NCBI GenBank assembly: GCA_963662905.2
Contig: CAXXFD010000004.1
Span: 434,001-498,000, forward strand
Origin: G963662905 sp963662905
GTDB taxonomy: Bacteria; Bacteroidota; Bacteroidia; Bacteroidales; WRLA01
Direction: 5' to 3'
DNA: 64,000 bases
The notes beneath the pieces are model-generated. The model was not told the DNA's origin and ran no database searches. It saw only the letters and a program-made list of their open reading frames with translations. This document shows, one piece after another, positions 17,357 to 26,243 of the stretch. The position numbers and the translations under genes were made by a program. Position 1 is the stretch's first letter. The number at the start of each line of letters is the position of its first letter.

Positions 17357-19411
17357 TTATTTTAATGTTTGCATCACCTTTGAATCCACATCAACACTGT
17401 ATTTTGCGCGCAGTTCTTTCACCCATTCCTGTTCCAGATAATTCTGGTAGTCGGCAGTGATGATTCCACGCGCTTCGTAAAGGGCTTTTGGCTCGGGAGC
17501 CAATACACCGAGCAGGCGGACAATACGGATACCGCCCGGTTTGCTGTCCAGGCGTGATTGCGGAAGCGCTCCGGCTGCATCCATCAGGTCTGCAAATTCG
17601 TTTACGCCCTGCTCGTATTTGCCTTTTTCATACTTATAAACAATATTGGTATCGGCATCGAGCATGGCTTTAAGCTGATCGTCAGTGGCCAGCTTTTTAA
17701 AACTCTTGTTCAGCTTTTTAACAAGCTTTTCCATGGCTTTTCCATCGGGGAGGCTGTCGATCTCGAAAATACTGATTTCCTTGCGGTCTTTCCACATATA
17801 ATCATCTTCATTTTTTTTATGGAAATCGCGCAGGCCGGTAGTATCTTTAATGGCTTTGCTCCAAACAATTTCATCGGTAAGGTCGAAAAGCAGTATGCCA
17901 TCGCGGTATTCTTTTACCAGTAATCGGAATTCGGGGTATTTTTTCTCGAGCTGTTTATCTTCATAATTTCGGCAGCTTTCATCAACAAACTTATAATACT
18001 GTGCATTTACATAAGCCGGAATTTCTTCTGCACGGCGCGTACTTTGCTCATCGGCAAGGAATTGCGCAAAATCGGTCTGAGTAAAATCTTCATCGGCAAG
18101 GCTAAAAAGGACTTCTTCCATGCCATCGGCTTTTGCCGGATCCCATTTGGCCATAAAAATACTGCTGTCCACAAGCTTATAAAAAGGTTGCAGGGCTTTA
18201 AAGTTTTCGTTGATGCCGTATTCTTTTTTAATACGCGCGATGATCGCCCCTTTGCTAAGCTGTCCGCGCGAATCACGCTTAAGCTTTTGGCGTATTTGCT
18301 TTTCTTCTTTGTCGAAGCTACCGATTTCGTCGCGTTCCACAAATTTAATGATATGTATTCCGTAATTGGTACGCACCGGTTTACTGAATTCTCCGGTATC
18401 CAGCACGCGTATTGCCTCAATAAATTCGGGAACCATTCGGTTCACACCAAATTTTGGCAACAGACCCTTGTTCACTTTGGAAGCGCGGTCGTCGGAATAT
18501 TTTTTCACGGTTTCGTCCCAATTGGCGCCGGAAAGCAATTCTTCATAAGCTGCGTTTGCTTTGTTTTCCACTTCCGTGATATCGTCTTCGGAGAAGCCCG
18601 AAGTAATCCTGAAATAGATATGCGCAACCTGAATGGTTCCGAGTGCAGGATATTTTCCGGTTGTTTTGATCAGGTGGTAGCCAAAATCGGAGCGCACAGG
18701 CATGCTCACTTCGCCCACTTCCAGATCATATGCAGCGGATTCGAAGGGATAAACCATATTAAACACAGTAAAAAATCCCAGGTCGCCACGGTTTCCTTTA
18801 AGAGCCGGATGGTTTCCCTGTGCGGAACGGTCCTGAGCACTGGGGTCTTCCGAAACCTCAACGGCCACATCATTAAAATCTTCGCCATTCATGATGCGTT
18901 TACGGATTTTCATCATTTTTTTATAAACACGAGCTGTATCTTCGGGCAAAGCATTTTTATCAAGTTTCAGGAGGATATGGCTTGCACGGACATCTTCCTG
19001 CATACGTTCATAAGCTTCTGCAACAAGCTCTTCGGTAATGCTTTCATCAACAAAATAAGGCTGGGCCAATTGCTCGCGGTAACCGGAAAGTTCTTCGGTG
19101 AATTTCGTCAGGGTATCCATTCCCCGGTTTTCTGCATCGCGAACTTTAAGCTTAAAGTTAATGTACAGGTCGAGGTATTCATCAATGGATTTTTTATCGA
19201 CCACCTGGCTGTTTACATTATTTTTGAGATAAACGTTCATAAATTCGGCAACGGTCACTTCGTCGCCACCGATATTCATCAAAACACGGTTATCATTCAG
19301 GTATTTTTTTGCCTGATTTTCTTGTGCAAAAAGCGGACTGACACCCATTTGGGCTACCAGTGCGATCATCGTAAGAAAAGATAAGATACTTCTGAAGTTA
19401 TTCATTTTCAA
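17357..19411 (-). CDS. Periplasmic PpiD/SurA-type prolyl isomerase with two PpiC domains
   Basis: 684 residues with a signal peptide ending near LFAQEN. Two tandem parvulin domains are visible: VRASHILLKL with GNRGDLGFFTVFNMVYPFE and DFGYHLIKTTGKYP (about 135-255), then IQVAHIYFRI with NYGIHIIKFVERD (about 260-375). The remaining 300 residues are helical and of unclear fold. It should catalyse prolyl isomerisation and chaperone exported proteins. The stop of guaB is 19 bp upstream, so this gene probably shares the guaB promoter; two further foldase genes follow. Confidence 0.88.
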   Translation of the reverse strand: MKMNNFRSILSFLTMIALVAQMGVSPLFAQENQAKKYLNDNRVLMNIGGDEVTVAEFMNVYLKNNVNSQVVDKKSIDEYLDLYINFKLKVRDAENRGMDTLTKFTEELSGYREQLAQPYFVDESITEELVAEAYERMQEDVRASHILLKLDKNALPEDTARVYKKMMKIRKRIMNGEDFNDVAVEVSEDPSAQDRSAQGNHPALKGNRGDLGFFTVFNMVYPFESAAYDLEVGEVSMPVRSDFGYHLIKTTGKYPALGTIQVAHIYFRITSGFSEDDITEVENKANAAYEELLSGANWDETVKKYSDDRASKVNKGLLPKFGVNRMVPEFIEAIRVLDTGEFSKPVRTNYGIHIIKFVERDEIGSFDKEEKQIRQKLKRDSRGQLSKGAIIARIKKEYGINENFKALQPFYKLVDSSIFMAKWDPAKADGMEEVLFSLADEDFTQTDFAQFLADEQSTRRAEEIPAYVNAQYYKFVDESCRNYEDKQLEKKYPEFRLLVKEYRDGILLFDLTDEIVWSKAIKDTTGLRDFHKKNEDDYMWKDRKEISIFEIDSLPDGKAMEKLVKKLNKSFKKLATDDQLKAMLDADTNIVYKYEKGKYEQGVNEFADLMDAAGALPQSRLDSKPGGIRIVRLLGVLAPEPKALYEARGIITADYQNYLEQEWVKELRAKYSVDVDSKVMQTLK

Positions 19412-19430
19412 TTATTTGTTATTTTCTAAT

Positions 19431-20900
19431 CTATTTTCTGCTGTAGTTAGGCGATTCGTGGGTAATCGTGATGTCATGTGGATGGCTTTCGGCGATACCG
19501 GCAGCTGTAATGCGCGTAAACTGCTTGGTTCTGAGTTCTTCGATATTGGCTGATCCGGTATAACCCATTCCGGCGCGCAGACCGCCCACCATTTGGTGTA
19601 TCACCTCGTTGAGCGAACCTTTGAAAGGAACACGACCGACGATTCCTTCGGGAACGAGTTTTTTGATATCATCTTCCACATCCTGGAAATAGCGGTCTTT
19701 GGAACCTTTTTGCATGGCATCGAGCGAGCCCATTCCACGATATGTTTTGTATTTTCTTCCGTCGAAAATAATGGTTTCGCCGGGGCTTTCTTCCACGCCG
19801 GCAAAAAGCGAACCGGCCATAATGGAATGTGCCCCGCCGGCAATTGCTTTCACGATATCACCGGTATAACGGATACCGCCATCAGCAATGATGGGGATGC
19901 CTGTTCCTTCGAGTGCTTCGGCAACATTCATCACAGCAGAAAGCTGCGGTACGCCAATTCCGGCAATAACCCGGGTAGTACAAATTGATCCGGGGCCAAT
20001 TCCCACTTTAACGGCATCTACACCGGCATTTACCAAAGCACGTGCTGCATCAGCGGTAGCGATATTTCCCACCACCAGATCAACGCCACTGAAACGCTTT
20101 TTCATCATGGTCGCCATGTCAATTACCCCTTTTGAATGACCATGTGCTGTATCAATGATAATGGCATCAACACCTGCGGCAATAAGTGCTTCCATGCGCT
20201 CGGGCGTGTCGGCAGTTACGCCAACAGCGGCAGCAACACGCAAACGTCCTTTGTCGTCTTTGCAGGCATGTGGACTTTCCTTTAGTTTGATAATATCGCG
20301 ATAAGTGATCAGACCAATCAATTTATTGTCTTTATCAACAACGGGAAGTTTTTCGATGCGGTGCATTTGCAAGATGTCCGTTGCTTTTTCAAAGTTCACG
20401 AACTCGTGGGTTGTGATCACTTCGCGCGTCATGATTTCTGCGATGGGACGGCGGATATTCCGTTCAAAACGCAGATCACGGTTTGTGATAATCCCGGTGA
20501 GGATTTTATTTTCGTTCACGACCGGAATCCCTCCGATTTTATATTCAGCCATAATTGCCAGTGCATCTTCAACGAGCGCATCTTCTTCCAGTGTAACCGG
20601 ATCGATGATCATACCATTTTCGGCGCGTTTCACTTTGGTTACATGATTAGCCTGAGCCTCGATCGACATATTTTTGTGCAGGACGCCAATACCACCTGCC
20701 CTTGCAATAGCAATGGCCATAGGCGATTCGGTTACTGTGTCCATTGCTGCGGAAACAACAGGAACACGTAAATCGATATTGCGGGAAAACTTTGTAGAGG
20801 TGTCTACATCGCGCGGCAGCACTTCTGAATATGCGGGCAATAGCAATACGTCGTCGTAGGTTAGCCCTTCTCCGGTAATTTTGTTCGTTGCAAATGACAT
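19431..20900 (-). CDS. guaB: Inosine-5'-monophosphate dehydrogenase
   Basis: 489 residues, full length. It oxidises IMP to XMP with NAD+, the committed step of GMP synthesis. The N terminus GLTYDDVLLLPAYSEVLPRDVD is a family hallmark. Two CBS domains follow (about 95-210, regulatory nucleotide-binding). The catalytic loop is GIGPGSICTTR with the nucleophilic Cys, and the flap region has YRGMGSLDAM. It is the first gene of a seven-gene minus-strand run ending in a small lipoprotein; metabolic linkage to the foldases is not obvious and may only reflect shared growth-rate control. Confidence 0.97.
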   Translation of the reverse strand: MSFATNKITGEGLTYDDVLLLPAYSEVLPRDVDTSTKFSRNIDLRVPVVSAAMDTVTESPMAIAIARAGGIGVLHKNMSIEAQANHVTKVKRAENGMIIDPVTLEEDALVEDALAIMAEYKIGGIPVVNENKILTGIITNRDLRFERNIRRPIAEIMTREVITTHEFVNFEKATDILQMHRIEKLPVVDKDNKLIGLITYRDIIKLKESPHACKDDKGRLRVAAAVGVTADTPERMEALIAAGVDAIIIDTAHGHSKGVIDMATMMKKRFSGVDLVVGNIATADAARALVNAGVDAVKVGIGPGSICTTRVIAGIGVPQLSAVMNVAEALEGTGIPIIADGGIRYTGDIVKAIAGGAHSIMAGSLFAGVEESPGETIIFDGRKYKTYRGMGSLDAMQKGSKDRYFQDVEDDIKKLVPEGIVGRVPFKGSLNEVIHQMVGGLRAGMGYTGSANIEELRTKQFTRITAAGIAESHPHDITITHESPNYSRK

Positions 20901-20920
20901 ATTATCAAAAATTTTAGCTG

Positions 20921-20928
20921 CAAATGTA
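20921..20928 (-). promoter_or_regulatory. Candidate guaB promoter (-7 box TACATTTG, minus strand)
   Basis: CAAATGTA on the plus strand is TACATTTG on the minus strand, 20 bp before the guaB ATG. The rest of the 273-bp gap (20901-21173) is AT-rich leader between divergent genes; no RNA gene or riboswitch is evident. Confidence 0.6.
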
Positions 20929-21173
20929 TAAAAAATAGGCGTTTATCCGAAAACTCATCCCTATTTTGGTTTTATGTCGCCAACAACTACAAAACCTTAT
21001 AAATAAAGGATTTACATTACAAACCGGCACATTATTCACATTTTTTAACAAAGCATTAAATACACTTTATAGGCACGGATAAACTATTTGGCTGTTGAAC
21101 TGTTTAAAAAGATGTAAACTTTATTCAATAAAATAAATTGTATTTCACCAATTGCAATTAAAACCCTAACATT

Positions 21174-21680
21174 ATGACAGACAACAAAGCCGTTGAGATT
21201 TTAAAAGAAGCCATTTTGCTCGAGCGCAGGGGCAAAGCATTTTACAGTCAGGTTGCTGAAAACACAAAAAGTGAAGCAGCAAAAAAGATTTTCAGCATGA
21301 TGGCAGAAGAAGAGGATGAGCATATCCGTTTTCTTTCGCGCCAGTTTAAGCATTACACCCAACATAATGAGTTCCTGAAATCGGAAGCACACGAAGAAGA
21401 TCCGAATGAAGAAGTAGCGATGAAGGTTTTATCCGAGGAATTCAAGAAGCAGGTTGGTGCCGCCAGTTTTGAGGCCGCCGCAATAGCATCGGCCATGGAT
21501 TTTGAAACCCGTGCCGTAAAAGTTTACAGTGATCGGGCTGCTGAAGCGAAAGATCCTTTAGAAAAAGATTTATACCAAATGCTGGCCGATTGGGAAAAGG
21601 GACATCACGAAGCACTGAAAAGGCTTAATGATGAATTAAAAGAACAAATCTGGAATGACAATCAGTTTTGGCCTTTTTAA
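21174..21680 (+). CDS. Rubrerythrin-like ferritin-family protein
   Basis: 168 residues of four-helix-bundle type. Iron-ligand motifs are visible: EAILLERRGKAFY in helix 1, EEEDEH in helix 2, AMDFETRAVKVY in helix 3 and WEKGHHEAL in helix 4, together giving a likely di-iron site. The C-terminal rubredoxin domain of classical rubrerythrins is absent, and the protein ends with DNQFWPF. Such proteins reduce peroxide in anaerobes. It stands alone, divergent from guaB, with its own terminator. An NADH peroxidase partner is not next to it, so the electron donor is unknown. Confidence 0.88.
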   Translation: MTDNKAVEILKEAILLERRGKAFYSQVAENTKSEAAKKIFSMMAEEEDEHIRFLSRQFKHYTQHNEFLKSEAHEEDPNEEVAMKVLSEEFKKQVGAASFEAAAIASAMDFETRAVKVYSDRAAEAKDPLEKDLYQMLADWEKGHHEALKRLNDELKEQIWNDNQFWPF

Positions 21681-21708
21681 TTTATCCGTAAGACTGGTTT
21701 ACAGGCAT

Positions 21709-21737
21709 AAAGCTCACGATAAGTGGGCTTTTTTTTA
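21709..21737 (+). terminator. Terminator after the rubrerythrin-like gene
   Basis: Stem AAAGCTCAC/GTGGGCTTT (one G-T pair) with loop GATAA and a T8 tract; it overlaps the last codon of the convergent cupin gene. Confidence 0.8.
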
Positions 21738-22229
21738 TGACAGTTGTTTTATAAGCTCAGCATGTTCGGGATATTCGGCCAGCAGGCTTTCGGTTTCAGC
21801 CAGTTCCATATCATCAAATTCAAAACCCGGTGCAACGGTACATCCCATGAGCGAAAAAGATTCTTCATCTAAGTTTCGGGCTGCAAACCATGTGTTGCGG
21901 GGCACAACAATCTGCGGGTGGCAATCATTGGCAACATCAAGGCCCAATTTCTTAACAATCAGGCTGCCGTCTTTAAAAATTATAAAAACTTCACAGCCTT
22001 TCCCATCGTAATGATGCCAGATTTCGTCTTGCTTAATTTTATGAAAAGCGGAAATATCTTTTTTATCCAGAAGGTAATAAATTGATGTGGCAAATTTTCT
22101 GCCTTCCTTAAAGCGTCCGGGCAGCGCATCGGCCGCAATACGTTCATCGCTGCGATATATTTCACGGAAAAAGCCTCCTTCGGGATGGGCTTTAAGCTGT
22201 AAATTCTCAATCCATTCTTGTGCTTTCAT
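21735..22229 (-). CDS. Cupin protein, DUF985 family
   Basis: 164 residues. It begins EWIENLQLKAHPEGGFFREIYRS, the signature of the DUF985 branch of the cupin superfamily, and continues with a beta-barrel pattern containing IWHHYDGKGCEVFII (histidine ligand region) and PRNTWFAARNLDEESFSLMGCTVAPGFEFDDME. Members are small metal-binding barrels of unsettled function, sometimes described as sugar epimerase-like. The gene starts 2 bp after the stop of the outer-membrane barrel gene and probably belongs to the tex transcript. Function remains unknown. Confidence 0.85.
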   Translation of the reverse strand: MKAQEWIENLQLKAHPEGGFFREIYRSDERIAADALPGRFKEGRKFATSIYYLLDKKDISAFHKIKQDEIWHHYDGKGCEVFIIFKDGSLIVKKLGLDVANDCHPQIVVPRNTWFAARNLDEESFSLMGCTVAPGFEFDDMELAETESLLAEYPEHAELIKQLS

Positions 22230-22231
22230 GC

Positions 22232-22915
22232 TTAGGGCGTGTTGTTTTCGACCTTCTGCTGACGTACGGTCTTTGCCCGGTCGTTGATGATATAAATAAG
22301 TCGGAAACTCAAAACATTATTATACTGATCACGCGATTCCAAAAACTCACCGTTTTTATTATAGAAATCGCGAGTACGAATTTTTACGAAAGAATATGTA
22401 TAACGAATATTCATATGAATCTTTTGATAAATCCGGAAACGGATATCGGCCACACCACTGAAATCCCAGGGTTCGTAAGGGCCGTCCTGCACGCTAACGC
22501 CTAAAACTTCTTTGCCATGCTCTTTTTCGGATACGCCCACCAAACGTCCGACCGACATTCCCAAACCGGCGGTTATCCGGTCTTTATCGTTAAAATGAAC
22601 CAATAAAGGGATACGCACATAATTTAACCGGAGATCATATTCGCCCGTAATCGAATCATTGGGATATTGCGGCGACTGATAACTGCCTTCCTGACTATAA
22701 GAAGTCTCCAGGCTAACGCTCCAGCGTTCATTAAAAGGGATAATGGCTGCGGCGCCGAAATTGGCTCCAAACCGGTGAAAACCATAAACTTCATCACCAT
22801 CAACCTGACTGATATTCAGGCCACCGATTAGTGCTCCGCGAATAACCTGTGCATGTGCTGTGGTAAAAAACGAAAATAGAAAAGCCAGTAGGGCGAGTCT
22901 GTAAATAAGCTTCAT
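22232..22915 (-). CDS. Outer-membrane beta-barrel protein (PorT/OmpA-barrel-like)
   Basis: 227 residues from MKLIYRLALL, chosen because it begins a normal signal peptide (cleavage near AHAQ); an ATG nine bases upstream is possible. The mature part alternates aromatic and polar residues in strands, such as RWSVSLETSYSQEG and INIRYTYSFVKI-like stretches, as in eight-stranded barrels of the PorT/OMP_b-brl type common in Bacteroidota. It should span the outer membrane; ligand and role are unknown. It lies 71 bp after tex and 2 bp before the cupin gene. A perfect 12-bp palindrome sits just before its start. Confidence 0.8.
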   Translation of the reverse strand: MKLIYRLALLAFLFSFFTTAHAQVIRGALIGGLNISQVDGDEVYGFHRFGANFGAAAIIPFNERWSVSLETSYSQEGSYQSPQYPNDSITGEYDLRLNYVRIPLLVHFNDKDRITAGLGMSVGRLVGVSEKEHGKEVLGVSVQDGPYEPWDFSGVADIRFRIYQKIHMNIRYTYSFVKIRTRDFYNKNGEFLESRDQYNNVLSFRLIYIINDRAKTVRQQKVENNTP

Positions 22916-22926
22916 AGAATTCATTT

Positions 22927-22938
22927 CGTTAGCTAACG
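22927..22938. promoter_or_regulatory. Perfect 12-bp palindrome before the barrel gene
   Basis: CGTTAGCTAACG lies 11 bp upstream of the barrel-gene start codon, within the tex-barrel gap. It could be an operator or a short mRNA hairpin; one copy only was noticed. Confidence 0.4.
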
Positions 22939-22986
22939 CAAAAAAACACAATAAATTGCAATTGGGCAAGCGGTTCCGCAATAATA

Positions 22987-25119
22987 TCACAAATCCTTCA
23001 TTGTCAAACTAATACGCTTTCTTGCCACATCAACAGCCTGTACTTTTACTTTTACATGTTGGTGCAAGCTAACGACATCTGCCGGATCGCTTACATAGGC
23101 ATCGGCCAACTGGCTGATATGCACCAGCCCATCCTGATGCACGCCCACATCAACAAAAGCACCAAAGGCAGTAATATTGGTAACGATGCCGGGCAAAACC
23201 ATACCTTCCTTCAGGTCTTCCATTTTATGTACGCGCTCATCAAATTCAAATTTCTTAAAGCCTTTGCGCGGATCCCTTCCGGGCTTTCTTAATTCGGCAA
23301 GAATATCATGCAAAGTAGGCAAACCAACATTTCCGTCCACAAATTGATCCAGCTGCACATTTTTTTCGAGCTCATCCCAGGCAATAATATCTTCCACTTT
23401 TTTGCCGAGGGATTTGGCCATTTTTCCGACCACATCATAAGATTCGGGGTGCACCGCGGAATTGTCCAGAGGATTTTTTGCTTCGGGCACACGCAAAAAT
23501 CCTGCGGCCTGCTCAAAGGCTTTTTGTCCGAAACGCTTCACCTTCAGCAATTCTTTTCGCGATTTAAAAGCTCCGTTTTCATTTCTGTAGTCGATGATAT
23601 TGGCTGCCAATGCCGGCCCCAGCCCGGAAACATAAGTCAGCAGCGACACACTGGCAGTGTTCAAATCTACGCCAACGTGGTTGACACAGCTTTCCACAAC
23701 CCTTTGCAACTCTTGCTGCAAATGGCTTTGATCCACATCGTGCTGATATTGGCCCACACCGATGCTTTTCGGGTCGATTTTCACCAGTTCGGCAAGTGGA
23801 TCCTGCAAGCGCCGGCCAATGGAAACAGCACCTCTAACCGTTACATCGTATTGCGGAAACTCGGCCCGTGCGATATCCGAAGCCGAATAAACGCTGGCTC
23901 CGTTTTCGCTTACCATAAGAGCCAGCACATCCCTGTCAAAACGCACCGCACGCAGAAGATCTTCCGTTTCGCGCCCGGCAGTACCGTTTCCTACCGCGAT
24001 AGCATCAATGGAATAGGCAGAAACCAATGATTTGATTTTATGGATCGCCTGCTTTTTTTCATTGCGCGGCGGATGGGGAAAAATAGTTTCATTATGCAGC
24101 AATTTCCCTTGCTCGTCGATGCAAACCAATTTGCAGCCTGTACGGAAACCCGGATCAAGTGCCAGAACCCGTTTGTTTTTTAATGGAGGTTGCAAGAGCA
24201 GCTGACGCAGGTTTTCAGAAAAAACTTCAATGGCTTTTGCATCGGCTTTTAACTTGATTTCGGCCCGAATTTCATTTTCAAGCGAAGGCTGTAAAAGACG
24301 TTTATAGCTGTCAACAAGGGCGTCATAAACGATATCTGCAGCCTGGTTATCCGCACGCAGAAACTGTCGTTCAAGAATTTGCATGGCATCATCTTCATCC
24401 GGACGGATTTTTACCCGTAAAAGACCTTCCGTTTCACCACGTAAAATTGCCAAAACACGATGTGACGGTACTTTCAAAGCCGGTTCTTCCCATTCAAAAT
24501 AGTCGCTGTATTTTGCGGCATCCTCCTTTTTGCTTTTCACAAGCGATGAAATTAACACCGCTTTTCTGCGAAACAAATTCCTTAGTCTTTCGCGCAAACG
24601 TTCGTCTTCACTGGCCCACTCGGCTATGATGTCCATAGCCCCTTTAATTGCATCTTTTTCATTATTAACATCTTCATGCTTTAAAAAAGATGCTGCTTTT
24701 TGGAAAACATCATCATTATATTGCTTCATCAGCCAGGCTGCCAAAGGCTCCAGCCCGCGTTCACGAGCAACTGTTGCCCGCGTTTTTCTTTTTGGTTTAT
24801 AGGGCAGATAAATATCTTCCAGTTTCACGGATTCATAGCAATCGCGGATTTTTTGCTCAAGCTCATCATTGAGTTTTCCTTGTGCGGCAATTGTTTCGAG
24901 TATAAATTCCTTTCTTTTTTCCAGTTCAGATAATTCCTGCCATCTTTTTTGCAGGTCAGCCAGTTGCACCTCATCCATGCTTCCGGTCACTTCCTTGCGG
25001 TAGCGTGCAATAAACGGGATTGTTGCCCCGTCATCAAAGAGTGCTATTGCTGCATTCAGATACTTTATGTTAAGCCCCATTTCATTTGAAATGATGGCCA
25101 GGATTTTTTCATGGTTCAT
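22987..25119 (-). CDS. tex: Tex-family RNA-binding transcription accessory protein
   Basis: 710 residues, slightly shorter than E. coli or Pseudomonas Tex. It shows the Tex order: N-terminal helical region with PFIARYRKEVTG, the YqgF-like nuclease-fold domain (LALDPGFRTGCKLVCID near 325, AVGNGTAGRETE), helix-hairpin-helix repeats (NTASVSLLTYVSGLGPALAANII) and a C-terminal S1 domain (VLPGIVTNITAFGAFVDVGVHQDGLVHISQLAD, about 635-705). Tex binds RNA and influences transcription and stress tolerance. It is the first gene of a tex-barrel-cupin run. A near-consensus -7 box TATCTTCG lies 20 bp upstream on the minus strand. Confidence 0.95.
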   Translation of the reverse strand: MNHEKILAIISNEMGLNIKYLNAAIALFDDGATIPFIARYRKEVTGSMDEVQLADLQKRWQELSELEKRKEFILETIAAQGKLNDELEQKIRDCYESVKLEDIYLPYKPKRKTRATVARERGLEPLAAWLMKQYNDDVFQKAASFLKHEDVNNEKDAIKGAMDIIAEWASEDERLRERLRNLFRRKAVLISSLVKSKKEDAAKYSDYFEWEEPALKVPSHRVLAILRGETEGLLRVKIRPDEDDAMQILERQFLRADNQAADIVYDALVDSYKRLLQPSLENEIRAEIKLKADAKAIEVFSENLRQLLLQPPLKNKRVLALDPGFRTGCKLVCIDEQGKLLHNETIFPHPPRNEKKQAIHKIKSLVSAYSIDAIAVGNGTAGRETEDLLRAVRFDRDVLALMVSENGASVYSASDIARAEFPQYDVTVRGAVSIGRRLQDPLAELVKIDPKSIGVGQYQHDVDQSHLQQELQRVVESCVNHVGVDLNTASVSLLTYVSGLGPALAANIIDYRNENGAFKSRKELLKVKRFGQKAFEQAAGFLRVPEAKNPLDNSAVHPESYDVVGKMAKSLGKKVEDIIAWDELEKNVQLDQFVDGNVGLPTLHDILAELRKPGRDPRKGFKKFEFDERVHKMEDLKEGMVLPGIVTNITAFGAFVDVGVHQDGLVHISQLADAYVSDPADVVSLHQHVKVKVQAVDVARKRISLTMKDL

Positions 25120-25187
25120 GTCCGATAATTTGAAATATGCGAAGATAAGAAAAACAGCGCCGCAATAGGATGTCGTGCTGAAACGAA

Positions 25188-25217
25188 AAAAGCCCGGCTG
25201 TATGAACCGGGCCTTTT
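25188..25217 (-). terminator. Terminator of the GroES gene
   Basis: Stem GCCCGG/CCGGGC with A/T-rich extensions and T6 on the minus strand, 19 bp beyond the GroES stop codon. Confidence 0.8.
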
Positions 25218-25235
25218 GAATAACAATTAATTTTG

Positions 25236-25520
25236 CTAGATTTCGTCTGTTTCAACAATTTTCGCCATGATATCTGCATAAGGCATCAGCAAGTATTTTT
25301 TGCCTTCAAACTCCACCTCATTGCCGGCAAATTTTTTGTAAAACACAGTATCGCCAACAGAGATTTCCGGGTTATCAATTTTGGAAATTGCGACAACTTT
25401 AGCAAACATTGGTTTTTCTTTTGCTGAATCCGGGATAATGATTCCGGAAGCTGTTTTTTGTTCTTTTTTCTCGGTCATTTCGAGAAGAACCTGCTGGTTT
25501 ATTGGTTGTAATTCTTTCAT
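25236..25520 (-). CDS. GroES-type co-chaperonin, not adjacent to groEL
   Basis: 94 residues, the normal GroES length. The mobile loop KKEQKTASGIIIPDSAKEKP closely matches the GroES consensus, followed by KVVAIS, VGDTVFYKKFAGNEVEFEGKKYLLMPYADIMA. GroES caps GroEL during folding. The groEL gene is not in the neighbourhood, which is unusual because groESL is normally an operon. The first strand (LQPINQQVLLEM) is more diverged than the rest. It is either the only GroES of a genome with split genes or a second, specialised copy; a genome-wide look would tell. Confidence 0.88.
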   Translation of the reverse strand: MKELQPINQQVLLEMTEKKEQKTASGIIIPDSAKEKPMFAKVVAISKIDNPEISVGDTVFYKKFAGNEVEFEGKKYLLMPYADIMAKIVETDEI

Positions 25521-25541
25521 TTTTATTTAGTTATATTTATA

Positions 25542-26132
25542 TTATGATTCCTGAATTTCGAGCAGCCTGTTTATCTTTCCTTTATCAAAACCTACGATCC
25601 ACTCCCCTTCAATATTGGTTTGGGGAACCCCGCGCTGACCTGTATTCCGGGTCATTTCTTCGGCTGCGGACATATCCTGCGACACATCAATTTCATCAAA
25701 ATAAATTCTGTGTTTCCTCAGGTGCGATTTCAATGTATTGCACCAACTGCATGATGGTGTAGAATAAACGCGTACGCTTTTTGAAGGTTTGCCATCATCT
25801 TTTGATGCAGCAAAAAAAGCCGCATCTTCAAAAAATGTTTTGTAAAATGACGGTTCGCTGCAACCTTTGACCACATTACGGAATTTTCCATTATCAAATT
25901 CCAGCAGAGATGGCGCACTGGTGATGCCGTATTCTTTATGGATATCGCGCACTTTAGTGACATCTGCCATGCAAACACAAAGTTCATCCACATCCGGTTC
26001 GGCTTCTTTCAGGTTATTCAAAGAACACTCGCTTGCATCCGAGCCTCCTTTATAAAGCAATAAGTAGGCTTTTTTGCGATCCTTGATTTGCGCAAGCAAT
26101 TCCTGATGATTGTTAATTTCGGTTAATCTCAT
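25542..26132 (-). CDS. Thioredoxin-fold / glutaredoxin fusion protein
   Basis: 196 residues from the ATG at 26132; an ATG 27 bases upstream adds residues unlike a thioredoxin start. The N-terminal half (about 1-105) has thioredoxin strands and the cis-proline segment GITSAPSLLEFDNG, but the active site is GGSDASEC with only one cysteine (Cys36). The C-terminal half (about 118-196) is a glutaredoxin-like domain with CSWC (128-131) and TGQRGVPQTNIEGEWIVGFDKG, which fits the NrdH/glutaredoxin group. It should be a cytoplasmic disulfide reductase or redox adaptor. It lies just upstream of GroES on the same strand (21 bp). Confidence 0.82.
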   Translation of the reverse strand: MRLTEINNHQELLAQIKDRKKAYLLLYKGGSDASECSLNNLKEAEPDVDELCVCMADVTKVRDIHKEYGITSAPSLLEFDNGKFRNVVKGCSEPSFYKTFFEDAAFFAASKDDGKPSKSVRVYSTPSCSWCNTLKSHLRKHRIYFDEIDVSQDMSAAEEMTRNTGQRGVPQTNIEGEWIVGFDKGKINRLLEIQES

Positions 26133-26243
26133 ATACTGACTTTTCTCCTGCCAGAACAATTAATATGCCACGAATTCCATACAGCATTTGACGGAAAAAA
26201 TGTCAGAAGGACACTCACATGGAGCTATGTCAATATGACAAAT

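Noticed and set aside
18044..19384. A 446-codon plus-strand open frame opposite the PpiD-type gene
   Set aside because: It is the exact complement of a gene with clear parvulin motifs, has Phe/His/Cys-rich composition typical of antisense frames and no promoter.
23308..24030. A 240-codon plus-strand frame opposite tex
   Set aside because: It is antisense to well-conserved Tex domains and has antisense-type composition.
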